This document shows, piece by piece, positions 19,501 through 27,424 of a stretch of 64,000 bases of DNA. Within the stretch, counting starts at the first letter, position 1. Each line of letters opens with the position of its first letter. Made by a program: the position numbers and the translations under genes. The notes under the pieces are model-generated. The model was not told the DNA's origin, ran no database searches, and saw nothing but the letters and a program-made list of their open reading frames with translations. This stretch comes from Mucilaginibacter tundrae (GTDB lineage Bacteria; Bacteroidota; Bacteroidia; Sphingobacteriales; Sphingobacteriaceae), in the NCBI RefSeq assembly GCF_013408825.1, contig NZ_JACCBZ010000004.1, positions 532,040-596,039 on the forward strand, written 5' to 3'.

Positions 19501-20012
19501 TCTGCTAATAGTTTATTTTCAGTATTTATGATGTGGTCAGTTAGGACACGAATCCCATCCATGGTTTTTTTGCCACTCAGGAACATACCGTTTTGAACCA
19601 TATAATCCAATCCTTTTGTAGCACGGGTATCAATATTTGCTTTTAAGATACCAAGCTGGTCGGCGACAAGCGTATTTAATGAATCAACACGACTAACTTC
19701 GATAGGGTTATCGGCAATAAGTATGTGCAGATCCTCGAGATCAGAATGAATACGCGGTAACGCGGCATTATATGGATCAAGAAAAACAGGATTGTTTGTT
19801 GCACCATATCCACGCATACCGGTTTCGGCATCGATCATTAATTGCAACAAATTTGTTGAGATTTTAATTACTTTTTGAGTATGTTCAACTAAAGAGGTAT
19901 CGTTTTCGAGTTGATTGATATTTTTTACAGATAAAACACCAACGAGTAAAACAAGTATAATTGAAGCAACAAACCCGGTAAGCACCTGGTTTCTAAAAGA
20001 TAGCTTTAACAT
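16566..20012 (-). CDS. Membrane hybrid histidine kinase: CHASE3-GAF-coiled coil-HisKA-HATPase-REC-REC-REC
   Basis: 1148 residues. Two membrane helices (about 10-30 and 183-205) flank an extracellular CHASE3 domain containing LMIDAETGMRGYGATN. A GAF domain (about 240-395) and a long Glu/Gln-rich coiled coil (395-490) lead to HisKA (NMSHELRTPLNSI), HATPase_c, and three receivers: VVIVEDDKNF/ILDIMLPGKDG, ILLVEDHKAQ/ILDLNLPDISG and VLIVDDDMRN/LMDIMMPKMDG. The coiled coil could carry CheR/CheB methylation sites, as in chemoreceptors. It leads the cheR-cheB-kinase run. Confidence 0.93.
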   Translation of the reverse strand: MLKLSFRNQVLTGFVASIILVLLVGVLSVKNINQLENDTSLVEHTQKVIKISTNLLQLMIDAETGMRGYGATNNPVFLDPYNAALPRIHSDLEDLHILIADNPIEVSRVDSLNTLVADQLGILKANIDTRATKGLDYMVQNGMFLSGKKTMDGIRVLTDHIINTENKLLADRKTSSEAASTKAIIFISTGSAIFLVIIIVLFYYIQRTFEEQKKIEEEVRVTNIELEKVLTENEAKNWLLTGTGLLNEKMQGQQSEKELAGNILTEVANYTKALSGTFYLHNEAEERLELYASYAFHNLDALKKTVKLTEGWLGQTAQNRKLAIVKGKLNDKLDLQSSIVYDEFVESVILPFTFDKRLIGVIELAFQGELDKNKLDYITEIGNDIGIAVNTAQARTIMHDLFEETQQQAEELEAQQEEMRVTNEELMNKTEMLEASEEELRVQQEELRSINSELEEKASLLEEKNQAIEEARASINLKVQELETTGKYKSEFLANMSHELRTPLNSILVLARILKDNKPHNLSDDQIKYASVIFNAGNDLLTLINDILDLSKIESGKLEMQNEQIKIADILKDMDMLFAEVASNKSIKFTNSVNDVPKTLFTDKVRVEQVIKNLLSNAFKFTPEGGSIALNVIPGPSEKTISFCIKDTGVGIPKEKQRIIFEAFQQADGSTSRKYGGTGLGLSISRELTTLLGGTITLNSEPGIGSEFILTVPFEAKVVPVAPEEEQVPTVDTFNPIRETFLRPAAQIMRDPNREPTVVIVEDDKNFANILQDYSRDHGYKSIMVNEGTNAVEIIKEHLPDAVILDIMLPGKDGWQILKELKALSETMHIPVHLMSAGDAAANRVRREGAISFLKKPIDTGALDKLFTDIMLQSGAKFKQILLVEDHKAQSQALKDMMEGQGITVDQAFDGESAFRMLHESEYQCVILDLNLPDISGLDLLDKIKEVDEFAELPVIVNTAMELDKTSVNRLMKYANAMVVKTSKSSDRLIDEVNLFLNKISEVNKRPSPITGSAERVINKGKDAIKGKKVLIVDDDMRNIFALSSALQTYDLVVEIANDGEEAIAKLEEIDDIDIVLMDIMMPKMDGYEATRYIRKQNKWAKLPVIALTAKAMKDDREKCIAAGANDYITKPVDMDRLIALMQLWLGS

Positions 20013-20112
20013 TTAGGGATAGATTAATAATAATACAAATATGTTAAAAAAAATTAATTCATAATATAATCTCACACAACCTGTGGTTTTACATTGATTA
20101 AGATACTAAGAA

Positions 20113-20529
20113 TTAATCGATTTTAAAGTTACTTGCCTTTTTACTGACCAATGTTCCCCCAACAGAAAGCAATCCACCAAAGAATAACAGAAGCCATCCC
20201 CATTTAAAGTTAAGTTGATTAGTTAGAAAACCAGCTATAGAATGGAATGGTATAAAACTGAATGAAGTTTTTACTTTTAAAATTGCTGCTATGTAAAATA
20301 CAAATATCAAAGCTAAGGATAACCAAGCCGCAAGCCTACTTATTTTAACCTGGTTAAACACAGTTCCTATTATGCCTACTACAGCTATTAGCAAAATAAC
20401 CATGGCATATGGCTTATTTAAATCATATGCATCCCAGTTGGCTAAATGAAATGGGCGCAATAGCGGACAAAATGTTGCCGCTATTACTAATACAAACCCA
20501 ACAAAAGATAAAAGCGCGGGCAGTCTCAT
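20113..20529 (-). CDS. Small four-helix membrane protein, unknown function
   Basis: 138 residues with four evenly spaced hydrophobic segments and short loops (FHLANWDAYDLNKPYAM; the last helix contains WGWLLLFFGGLL). I do not recognise a family. It begins 4 bp after the gldC stop and is the last gene of the helicase-gldC run. Confidence 0.7.
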   Translation of the reverse strand: MRLPALLSFVGFVLVIAATFCPLLRPFHLANWDAYDLNKPYAMVILLIAVVGIIGTVFNQVKISRLAAWLSLALIFVFYIAAILKVKTSFSFIPFHSIAGFLTNQLNFKWGWLLLFFGGLLSVGGTLVSKKASNFKID

Positions 20530-20533
20530 CAGG

Positions 20534-20866
20534 TTACTGTTGTTTTAGATCCATTTTATCAGCAAAATGCGCGCAGTAATCGCGAAGGTCTTCTACAATA
20601 TTTGTTTCGCCGGTAGCACGTAAAAAGCTATCGCCCATAGTTTGCAATGTTTCGTAAAAGAAACGTTTCATATCATCAACAGGCATGTCTTTAGTCCAAA
20701 GGTCTATACGTAAGGTGTTTTTATAGTTATGATCCCATAATGCTAACATCATTGATTTTACGGGTAGTGCCTCTTTAGTTTGTGAGTCTGTTGATTCCCA
20801 CATAATGCTATCAGGCACGTTATTCTCGTCCATATCAATGGTTAGTTTGATCTCAGCTTTCTTCAT
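20534..20866 (-). CDS. gldC: Gliding motility protein GldC
   Basis: 110 residues, soluble, opening KKAEIKLTIDMDENNVPDSIMW, with the block YNTLRIDLWTKDMPVDDMKRFFYETLQTM (here NTLRIDLWTKDM) diagnostic of GldC. In Flavobacterium, gldC mutations reduce but do not abolish gliding, and its biochemical role is unclear. It is also kept in non-gliding Bacteroidota. It lies between two small membrane-protein genes downstream of a DEAD-box helicase. No other gld/spr gene is in the window. Confidence 0.88.
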   Translation of the reverse strand: MKKAEIKLTIDMDENNVPDSIMWESTDSQTKEALPVKSMMLALWDHNYKNTLRIDLWTKDMPVDDMKRFFYETLQTMGDSFLRATGETNIVEDLRDYCAHFADKMDLKQQ

Positions 20867-20872
20867 TTTTTA

Positions 20873-21139
20873 TTATCTTACAAGTAAAAATATTATTGCG
20901 GTCAAAGTTATAAAGCTTAGCTCTACAATCCATATTTTTTTGGTTTCGGGAAAGAAATTCCGAAGCATAACATCCAAAAATGACACAGCAAAAGCAAAGA
21001 ATAGAAATATCCAACCAATAGCGGTACCTAATTGACGCACCTTCATGCCTACTGTGGCAGCTCCATTAATCCAAACGTAAACGGCAAGCACAAGGAATAA
21101 CGCGCTCACTACATTTAATGGGGTGATCTTAAACTTCAT
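20873..21139 (-). CDS. Small membrane protein, unknown function
   Basis: 88 residues with three hydrophobic segments (VVSALFLVLAVYVW, IGWIFLFFAFAVSF, LSFITLTAIIFLLV). It starts 8 bp after the helicase stop and ends 6 bp before gldC. I recognise no family. Its constant spacing between helicase and gldC suggests one transcript. Confidence 0.7.
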   Translation of the reverse strand: MKFKITPLNVVSALFLVLAVYVWINGAATVGMKVRQLGTAIGWIFLFFAFAVSFLDVMLRNFFPETKKIWIVELSFITLTAIIFLLVR

Positions 21140-21147
21140 TTAAATTA

Positions 21148-22494
21148 TTAATGTTTTTTTCTATAGCTTTTTGGCGATTTTGTACGGGGAGATTTTGAAT
21201 TCGGATTCTTTTTATCCCGCTCGGCTTTGAACTTTAGTTTCTGATTCAATGTCTTTTTTTCGTGGAATGCACCCTTAAAATCAGGATCATCGCGGCGTTT
21301 TTGCATATCGATCTCTCGGGCCTGATCCTGTTTTTCATCGTATCCTGTAACTTCTACAAACACCTCGGCAGGGATAGCCGTTACCGGGATAGTTTGCCTG
21401 ATGAGCTTTTCGATCTTCTGCACATAGTACTCTTCTGATGGAGTGGCAAACGTAATTGCCTCTCCGGATTGGAAAGCACGACCTGTACGGCCAATACGAT
21501 GTACATAATCCTCTATTACAACAGGCACGTCAAAATTAATAACGTGACTAACGTCACTCACATCAATACCGCGCGAAGCAACATCCGTAGCAACCAAAAT
21601 CTTTACCTCATCATTTTTAAATGAGTTAATGCTATTGATGCGTGTGTTTTGGCCTTTATTAGCATGTAAAACCTTCACCTCCTTTTCGCCAAATTTGCGG
21701 AGCAGGAATTTATATACATCCTCGGCGGCAGCACGGGTTTTACAAAAAACGATGAGCTTTTTTATGTCATCCGGTGCGTCCAACAGGTTTTTAAGCAGGT
21801 TTATCTTAGTTTTTACATTCGGTACATGGTACAATGCCTGGTTTACCGTTTGTGCCGGAGTTGCCTGCGGAGTAACTTCGATAATAGTTGGAAACTCCAG
21901 GAAGTTATTAGAAAGCTGATGGATCTTATCAGACATGGTGGCCGAAAACAATAAATTCTGACGCTTAACCGGCACAACCTCTAAAATACGATTGATCTGC
22001 GGCATAAAGCCCATATCCATCATTTTGTCGGCCTCGTCCAATACCAATACTTGCAGCGTTTTGGTTACTATATGCCCTGCCAAATAAATATCCATAAACC
22101 GGCCGGGGGTACCTACTATAATATCAACACCTTTATTAATGATCTCAATTTGAGTTTTTGGCCCTAATCCGCCATAAACAGAAACGATACGAAGATCAGT
22201 ATAAACTGCAAATTGCTTTGCGTTTTCCTCTATTTGCATAGCCAGTTCACGCGTTGGCGCTATAATTATTGCACGAGCGCTATCGCCTTGTGCATATTTA
22301 AGCCTCATGATAATAGGCAACATATAAGCAGCAGTTTTACCTGTACCTGTTTGCGCTATGCCCATTACATCCTGCCCATTCATTATTGGCGGTATAGCTT
22401 TTTGCTGTATAGGCGTAGCTTCGGTATAACCGGCATCGGCAATGGCATTTAGTATTTGCCGGTTAAAATTAAAATCCTCAAAAGTTACAGCCAT
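21148..22494 (-). CDS. DEAD-box ATP-dependent RNA helicase (RhlE-like)
   Basis: 448 residues with the standard motifs in order: Q motif (PIQQKAIPP), Walker A (AQTGTGKT), PTRELA, TPGR, DEAD (VLDEADKMMDMGF), SAT, then VATDVASRGIDV and HRIGRTGR in the second RecA domain. A basic, disordered C-terminal tail ends NSKSPRTKSPKSYRKKH. Such proteins unwind short RNA duplexes in ribosome assembly or mRNA turnover. A TATCTTTG box ends four bases before its ATG, so the mRNA may be leaderless. Confidence 0.93.
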   Translation of the reverse strand: MAVTFEDFNFNRQILNAIADAGYTEATPIQQKAIPPIMNGQDVMGIAQTGTGKTAAYMLPIIMRLKYAQGDSARAIIIAPTRELAMQIEENAKQFAVYTDLRIVSVYGGLGPKTQIEIINKGVDIIVGTPGRFMDIYLAGHIVTKTLQVLVLDEADKMMDMGFMPQINRILEVVPVKRQNLLFSATMSDKIHQLSNNFLEFPTIIEVTPQATPAQTVNQALYHVPNVKTKINLLKNLLDAPDDIKKLIVFCKTRAAAEDVYKFLLRKFGEKEVKVLHANKGQNTRINSINSFKNDEVKILVATDVASRGIDVSDVSHVINFDVPVVIEDYVHRIGRTGRAFQSGEAITFATPSEEYYVQKIEKLIRQTIPVTAIPAEVFVEVTGYDEKQDQAREIDMQKRRDDPDFKGAFHEKKTLNQKLKFKAERDKKNPNSKSPRTKSPKSYRKKH

Positions 22495-22498
22495 TTGG

Positions 22499-22506
22499 CA
22501 AAGATA
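22499..22506 (-). promoter_or_regulatory. -7 box almost touching the helicase start codon
   Basis: TATCTTTG on the minus strand, then CCAA, then ATG. If it acts as a normal -7 box, transcription starts at or within the start codon. Confidence 0.5.
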
Positions 22507-22523
22507 GTGTTTGCTTTGGAAAG

Positions 22524-22611
22524 AGAGCCAATTATTAGAATCAAGAACAAAGAGTCAAGAATCAAGAAGCTTCAAAATGTCTTGGCTCTTGAGTCTTAAA
22601 TCTTGAATCTT
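22524..22611. repeat. CAAGAATC-type interspersed repeat between divergent genes
   Basis: The left part repeats AGAATCAAGA / AGAGTCAAGAATCAAGAA; the right part carries the inverse, CTTGAGTCTTAAATCTTGAATC. The arms are imperfect. Repeats of this flavour are scattered in related genomes. It lies between the helicase and pyrC promoters. Confidence 0.5.
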
Positions 22612-22616
22612 CCCCT

Positions 22617-22624
22617 TATATTTG
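22617..22624 (+). promoter_or_regulatory. -7 box almost touching the pyrC start codon
   Basis: TATATTTG, then CATT, then ATG at 22629. It predicts a leaderless or near-leaderless pyrC mRNA. Confidence 0.5.
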
Positions 22625-22628
22625 CATT

Positions 22629-23963
22629 ATGTCATCTATCCTCATAAAATCCGCTACTGTAGTTAACGAAAACAAGCAATTTATTGCCGATGTATTTATT
22701 AAAGATGGTTTTATTGAACAGATCGGTAGCCAGATAGACAAGCATGCCGATCAAGTAATTAATGCTGAGGGATTGTATTTATTCCCGGGATTTATTGATG
22801 ACCAAGTGCATTTTCGTGAGCCGGGGCTGACTTATAAGGCCGACATTCATACAGAATCACGCGCGGCTGTTGCAGGAGGAATTACATCTTTTATGGAGAT
22901 GCCCAATACCATCCCCAATACTTTAACTCAGGAATTACTTGAACAAAAATATGAGATAGCAAGCCGTAACTCATTGGCTAACTATTCTTTCTTCATGGGG
23001 GCAAGTAATGACAATATTGATGAGGTACTGAAAACAGATACCACTAAGGTTTGCGGCATAAAGGTGTTTATGGGTTCATCAACAGGCAATATGCTGGTAG
23101 ATGATCCAACTACGTTGGAAAACATTTTTTCCCAATCGCCGATGCTGGTTGCAACCCATTGCGAGGATGAGGCGACCATCCGCAGTAATTTAAATCATTA
23201 CAAACAACTGCTTGGCGAAAATATCCCGGTAAAACTGCATCCAAAAATTCGCAGCGAAGAAGCTTGTTACCTGTCATCATCAATGGCAGTTGAGTTGGCT
23301 AAGAAATACAATACAAGGTTGCATATTTTACATATCTCTACCGAAAAAGAAACACATTTATTTAGTAATGATATCCCGTTAAAAGACAAACGAATAACAG
23401 CCGAAGCTTGTATCCATCATTTGTGGTTTAGCGATAAAGATTACGAAACTAAAGGAAACCTGATAAAATGGAACCCTGCGGTTAAAACCGAAAATGATAG
23501 AGATGGTATTTTAAAAGCGGTATTAGATGGACGAATTGATGTAATAGCCACTGATCATGCGCCGCATACTATTGAGGAGAAGGCATTGCCCTACCTACAA
23601 GCACCGTCCGGCGGCCCATTAGTACAGCATGCCTTACCAGCGCTGTTAGAGATGCACCATCAAGGTAAAATAAGCCTTGAAAAGATCGCGGAAAAAGCTG
23701 CACATAATGTGGCTATTTGTTTCCAGATTGATAAGCGTGGCTTTATCCGCGAAGGATATTGGGCTGATTTGGTTTTGGTTGATCTGAATTCAAACTGGCA
23801 GGTAAATAAGGATAATATTCTTTACAAATGCGGCTGGAGCCCCTTTGAAGGAACAACATTCCAATCAAAAATAACCCATACCATAGTTTCGGGAAATTTA
23901 GCTTACAGCAATAATAAACTGAATGAAGGTATACCCGGTAAGAGATTAAGTTTTACCAGGTAA
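22629..23963 (+). CDS. pyrC: Dihydroorotase (class I-like), pyrimidine biosynthesis
   Basis: 444 residues of the amidohydrolase superfamily. It interconverts N-carbamoyl-aspartate and dihydroorotate. Metal-site blocks are seen: QVHFREPG (59-66), the lysine in IKVFMGSSTGN, HCEDE, LHILHIST and the aspartate in ATDHAPHT. The first His of the usual HXH is Gln59 (QVH), a substitution I believe is common in Bacteroidota dihydroorotases. It stands alone, divergent from the helicase operon. Confidence 0.9.
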   Translation: MSSILIKSATVVNENKQFIADVFIKDGFIEQIGSQIDKHADQVINAEGLYLFPGFIDDQVHFREPGLTYKADIHTESRAAVAGGITSFMEMPNTIPNTLTQELLEQKYEIASRNSLANYSFFMGASNDNIDEVLKTDTTKVCGIKVFMGSSTGNMLVDDPTTLENIFSQSPMLVATHCEDEATIRSNLNHYKQLLGENIPVKLHPKIRSEEACYLSSSMAVELAKKYNTRLHILHISTEKETHLFSNDIPLKDKRITAEACIHHLWFSDKDYETKGNLIKWNPAVKTENDRDGILKAVLDGRIDVIATDHAPHTIEEKALPYLQAPSGGPLVQHALPALLEMHHQGKISLEKIAEKAAHNVAICFQIDKRGFIREGYWADLVLVDLNSNWQVNKDNILYKCGWSPFEGTTFQSKITHTIVSGNLAYSNNKLNEGIPGKRLSFTR

Positions 23964-23968
23964 ACCAA

Positions 23969-24424
23969 TTAGTTTATTGCAAGTGAAATTTTCATGCCAT
24001 TTTCGTTAGCGCCTGAGCAATACAGATCAAAGTCAGCTGTATATTTTCTATTTATATCACTTTCCCATATTTGCTGCCATGCCGCGCTTATTACTTCGGA
24101 TAATTTATTTTTTAACGAATAAACCTGGTATTTGCCAGCAGGTATAGCTACATCTGTAAAGTTATTATTGATGTTTGTTAAAGAATTTACTTTGCAACCC
24201 AATACCGCGGTATATTTCCCGGTATGGTCTGTTTCATAATCTGTATAAACGCAATACACATCGTTTGATGCCCTATCGGGGATGTGTTTTATCAAGTTGT
24301 CATCCATAAACTTAAACCAAAGCTCATCTATATCTTTTTTCGACTGCCCGTTTTGATTACTTGTGCGTACAGATATGCCAACAATGTAAAAACCGTCTTG
24401 CTCTATTATTTCTGTTTTCATCAT
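23969..24424 (-). CDS. GyrI-like / AraC effector-binding domain protein
   Basis: 151 residues, no DNA-binding domain. The segments VGISVRTSNQNGQSKKDIDELW, VYCVYTDYETDHTGKYTAVLGC (here DYETDHTGKYTAVLGC) and IPAGKYQVYSLKN match the GyrI-like small-molecule-binding fold. It overlaps the SRPBCC gene by one base (TAATG), and both lie downstream of a WYL regulator. It may bind or sequester a small ligand; the ligand is unknown. Confidence 0.82.
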   Translation of the reverse strand: MMKTEIIEQDGFYIVGISVRTSNQNGQSKKDIDELWFKFMDDNLIKHIPDRASNDVYCVYTDYETDHTGKYTAVLGCKVNSLTNINNNFTDVAIPAGKYQVYSLKNKLSEVISAAWQQIWESDINRKYTADFDLYCSGANENGMKISLAIN

Positions 24425-24852
24425 TATAAGTTTTTAAGAATATCCTTCAATCCATTAAATACTGATGTCCAATTTTGCTCTGAGTGTTCTACCGCTTCCT
24501 GGTTTTTAACCCCATCTTGGGTGATTATTAGCGTAGTCACCTCATTATCTTCACTAAGTTCATAAGTGATGTTATTATGATTCTCCGGCTTGTCTTCAGT
24601 GCCAGACATACTGCTCCAGTAACTGTATTTCAGGAATTTTGGCTCATTAATAGCGAGTATGATACCACCATCCTGATATTTATGCCCTTCCCATTCTCCG
24701 CTAAAAGTGATTGGATGCCCTACCTGCCAATCGGATTTAAGATCAGTACCGAAAAAGTATTGTTTTACAATTTTGGGATCGGTTAACCCCTGCCACACTT
24801 TTGCTATTGGCGCATTAAAAGTGATGGTTGTTTTTGATGTTAATGTTTCCAT
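24424..24852 (-). CDS. SRPBCC / AHSA1-type domain protein
   Basis: The frame is open from 24879, but the Met at 24852 (METLTSKTTITFNAP) is the better start, giving 142 residues. The START-like fold of the AHSA1 family is seen in TFNAPIAKVWQGLTDP, FSGEWEGHKYQDGG and the C-terminal helix with GVKNQEAVEHSEQNW. These proteins bind hydrophobic ligands or act in stress and resistance; nothing more specific can be said. It is coupled to the GyrI-like gene downstream. Confidence 0.85.
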   Translation of the reverse strand: METLTSKTTITFNAPIAKVWQGLTDPKIVKQYFFGTDLKSDWQVGHPITFSGEWEGHKYQDGGIILAINEPKFLKYSYWSSMSGTEDKPENHNNITYELSEDNEVTTLIITQDGVKNQEAVEHSEQNWTSVFNGLKDILKNL

Positions 24853-24925
24853 AGTTGTATTGGTTGATTGATAAATCAAAAATACAACCAGCTCATGACA
24901 ACCCTATGTCAGCAGTAAAAAAGAA

Positions 24926-25870
24926 TTATATGTTTTTTTGAAATATGGCTTGAGCGATAGTTTTAATTCGCTCCTTTAAACTATCCGGCTGCAAAATTTC
25001 GGCACGATCGCCAAACATCATGTACCAGTGGGCAAACCCTTCAATTGATACGGTTAGGAATGTCATTTCAATCATGTTACCAACCGCTTTTTCTGATACA
25101 AACCCACTCCAATATTTTTGATAGCTTAGATTACCGTGGATCTCTTTATCTACCTTAATAATAACCGTTTCCAAATGCTTTTCTTTCGCGGTTTGGGCTA
25201 TATAGGCTTTTAAGGTTGGATGCTGATTGCCATATAATTTATCAGTCACATTCAAGGCTTTTATACGGTCTATCCTGAAATCACGGTAATCCTTTCGTAA
25301 CAGGCAGTAGGCTATCAGGTGCCAATAACCATCCATAAAAAATATCCCTACAGGCTCAATTTCCCTTTTTGTATTCTCCTGGCTATGATGTGCAAAGTAA
25401 TCGATACACAATATGTGTTTTTGCGAGATGCTGTTTAAGATAGTTTGAATATAGTCATTGTGAGGTGCCTGTGGCTCCGACCGGGTTTTAAATACGTGGA
25501 TATTACTATCAATATCCTCCAGTAAATCCTTTTCCGCATTACGTAAAATAGCCCTGATCTTATACATAGCCGATTTATGATTAGCTACGGTCGATGCATC
25601 GGTTAATTTCTCAACAAACTTTTCTGCTGTTAGAAATGCTGTAGCTTCTTCTTTAGTAAATGTTACCGGTGGCAAACGATATCCATCCATGATAGAATAT
25701 CCTACACCGGCTTCGCCGATTATTGGGATCCCCGCTTCTTCCAGTGTTCTCACATCGCGATAAACCGTACGTAGGCTGATATTAAAACGCTCGGCGATAT
25801 CAGCTGCTTTTACAACCCTGCGCGACTGTAATTGAATAAGAATTGCTGAAATGCGGTCAATGCGATTCAT
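24926..25870 (-). CDS. YafY-type transcriptional regulator (HTH_11 + WYL)
   Basis: 314 residues. The N-terminal winged helix (RVVKAADIAERFNISLRTVYRD) is followed by a WYL ligand-sensing domain (about 150-225, containing CIDYFAHHSQ and GYWHLIAYCLLRKDYRDFRIDRI) and a WCX-like C-terminal extension. It likely senses a ligand and controls itself and the SRPBCC/GyrI-like pair 74 bp downstream. Confidence 0.9.
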   Translation of the reverse strand: MNRIDRISAILIQLQSRRVVKAADIAERFNISLRTVYRDVRTLEEAGIPIIGEAGVGYSIMDGYRLPPVTFTKEEATAFLTAEKFVEKLTDASTVANHKSAMYKIRAILRNAEKDLLEDIDSNIHVFKTRSEPQAPHNDYIQTILNSISQKHILCIDYFAHHSQENTKREIEPVGIFFMDGYWHLIAYCLLRKDYRDFRIDRIKALNVTDKLYGNQHPTLKAYIAQTAKEKHLETVIIKVDKEIHGNLSYQKYWSGFVSEKAVGNMIEMTFLTVSIEGFAHWYMMFGDRAEILQPDSLKERIKTIAQAIFQKNI

Positions 25871-25947
25871 ATCGCCAAAATACAGAAAACCAAGTTTGAT
25901 AAGCTATTTTAAATAAAAATACCTATAATTACTTCAAATAAGTGATT

Positions 25948-26370
25948 ATGAAAAAACCACTGTTGTTAGCCGCATTTTTATTTACATGCATAACTTCCTT
26001 CGCCCAGCAAAAAACTGAAGTTAAATCACAGTTTTTACTTATTATCCGCTTTAAAACAGACTTTAAACCAGCAACGGATACTACAGTAAGTGTAAACATT
26101 AAACACTGGCAGGCGTATATGGGCGGTTTGGCCCAATCGGGCAAAATAGCTGGTGGCTACAGGCCATCGGGCGATGGAGTAACTATCAGCGGAGCCCAAA
26201 AAACGCTAACAAATGGCCCATATACAGCCAATAATGACCTAATAAGTTCGGTATTAATTATTAATGCTGATGATTTGAACGATGCCAAAGCTATAGCAGC
26301 TAAATGCCCTGCACTTGAACTTGGCGGCAGTGTAGAAGTTCGCCCAATAATGAATACTGCAGGAAAATAA
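25948..26370 (+). CDS. Exported YCII-like (dimeric alpha/beta barrel) protein
   Basis: About 140 residues from the ATG at 25948 (a GTG at 25942 is possible). A signal peptide ends at SFAQ. The rest resembles YCII-related proteins: HWQAYMGGLAQSGKIAGGYRP, then DGVTISGAQKTLTNGPY and a C-terminal strand with GGSVEVRPIM. YCII domains are small-molecule binding or catalytic; an exported form is less usual. It is followed 14 bp later by the asparaginase gene. Confidence 0.75.
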   Translation: MKKPLLLAAFLFTCITSFAQQKTEVKSQFLLIIRFKTDFKPATDTTVSVNIKHWQAYMGGLAQSGKIAGGYRPSGDGVTISGAQKTLTNGPYTANNDLISSVLIINADDLNDAKAIAAKCPALELGGSVEVRPIMNTAGK

Positions 26371-26384
26371 TAGTAATAAAACAA

Positions 26385-27407
26385 ATGTATAGCCGTCGTA
26401 AATTTTTAAAAGTATCTGCTGCAAGTGCATCTTTAGCAGCCATATCAAATTCAATATTAGCTAAGCCTGTTCTCAAAAGTGAGCCTGCAGGTTTCCCGAT
26501 AGTAATATCAACATGGAATTTCGGTATACAGGCTAACCAGGAAGCCTGGAAAACGCTTTCAACAGGCGGCCGAGCGCTGGATGCTGTTGAAGCTGGTGTG
26601 CGTATACCAGAAGCTGATATGAAGAATCATACCGTTGGTCGTGCGGGCTATCCTGACCGAGATGGGCACGTTACTCTTGATGCCTGTATTATGGACGAGT
26701 TGGGTAATTGTGGGTCGGTAGCTGCTATGGAATACATAGCGCATCCAATATCAGTAGCTCGTTTGGTGATGGAAAAAACGCCGCATATTATGCTGGTAGG
26801 CGAAGGCGCTACGCAATTCGCGGTTGAACAGGGCTTCAAAAAAGAAAAACTATTGACTCCGGAATCCGAAAAAGCATGGAAGGACTGGTTGGTAACAGCT
26901 AAATATTCACCGGTTATGAATATTGAAGACCAGCAACATACGCCCGGTAGTAAATATAACCACGATACCATCGGCATGCTGGCAATTGATGCCAAAGGCA
27001 ATATCTCCGGCGCTTGCACAACCAGCGGCATGGCATTTAAAATGCATGGCCGTGTAGGTGACAGCCCAATTATTGGTGCCGGCTTGTTTGTTGATAACGA
27101 GGTTGGCGGTGCTACATCAACAGGAGTTGGTGAAGAGGTAATACGCAACGTAGGCAGCTTTTTAGTTGTTGAGCTGATGCGCCAGGGCTATCACCCCGAG
27201 GATGCCTGCAGAATGGCGGTAGAACGCATCATCAAAAAGAAGCCTGAAACATCTAAAAACATACAGGTTGGCTTTTTAGCCATTAACAAAAAAGGCGAGC
27301 ATGGCGCTTATGCTATACAAAAAGGTTTTGAATATGCTGTTTGCAACAGTAAAACGCAGGATTTGCTAATTCCCGGTAAAAGTGCTTATCAAACAGTAGG
27401 TTATTAA
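26385..27407 (+). CDS. Exported N4-(beta-N-acetylglucosaminyl)-L-asparaginase / isoaspartyl peptidase family
   Basis: 340 residues. The N-terminus has a twin-arginine-like signal (SRRKFLKVSAASASLAA). The Ntn-hydrolase core is clear: NTVGR-like KNHTVGRAGYPD, then HDTIGMLAID with Thr195 as the likely nucleophile exposed by autocleavage after Asp194, then SPIIGAGLFVDNEVGGATSTG. The glycosylasparaginase subfamily, which splits the GlcNAc-Asn linkage of glycoproteins, fits best. It follows the YCII-like gene and precedes cutC by 17 bp. Confidence 0.88.
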   Translation: MYSRRKFLKVSAASASLAAISNSILAKPVLKSEPAGFPIVISTWNFGIQANQEAWKTLSTGGRALDAVEAGVRIPEADMKNHTVGRAGYPDRDGHVTLDACIMDELGNCGSVAAMEYIAHPISVARLVMEKTPHIMLVGEGATQFAVEQGFKKEKLLTPESEKAWKDWLVTAKYSPVMNIEDQQHTPGSKYNHDTIGMLAIDAKGNISGACTTSGMAFKMHGRVGDSPIIGAGLFVDNEVGGATSTGVGEEVIRNVGSFLVVELMRQGYHPEDACRMAVERIIKKKPETSKNIQVGFLAINKKGEHGAYAIQKGFEYAVCNSKTQDLLIPGKSAYQTVGY

Positions 27408-27424
27408 TATTAATATTAATATAG

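Noticed and set aside
26648..27148. 166-residue minus-strand open frame
   Set aside because: Mirror of the asparaginase gene, which carries the catalytic motifs.
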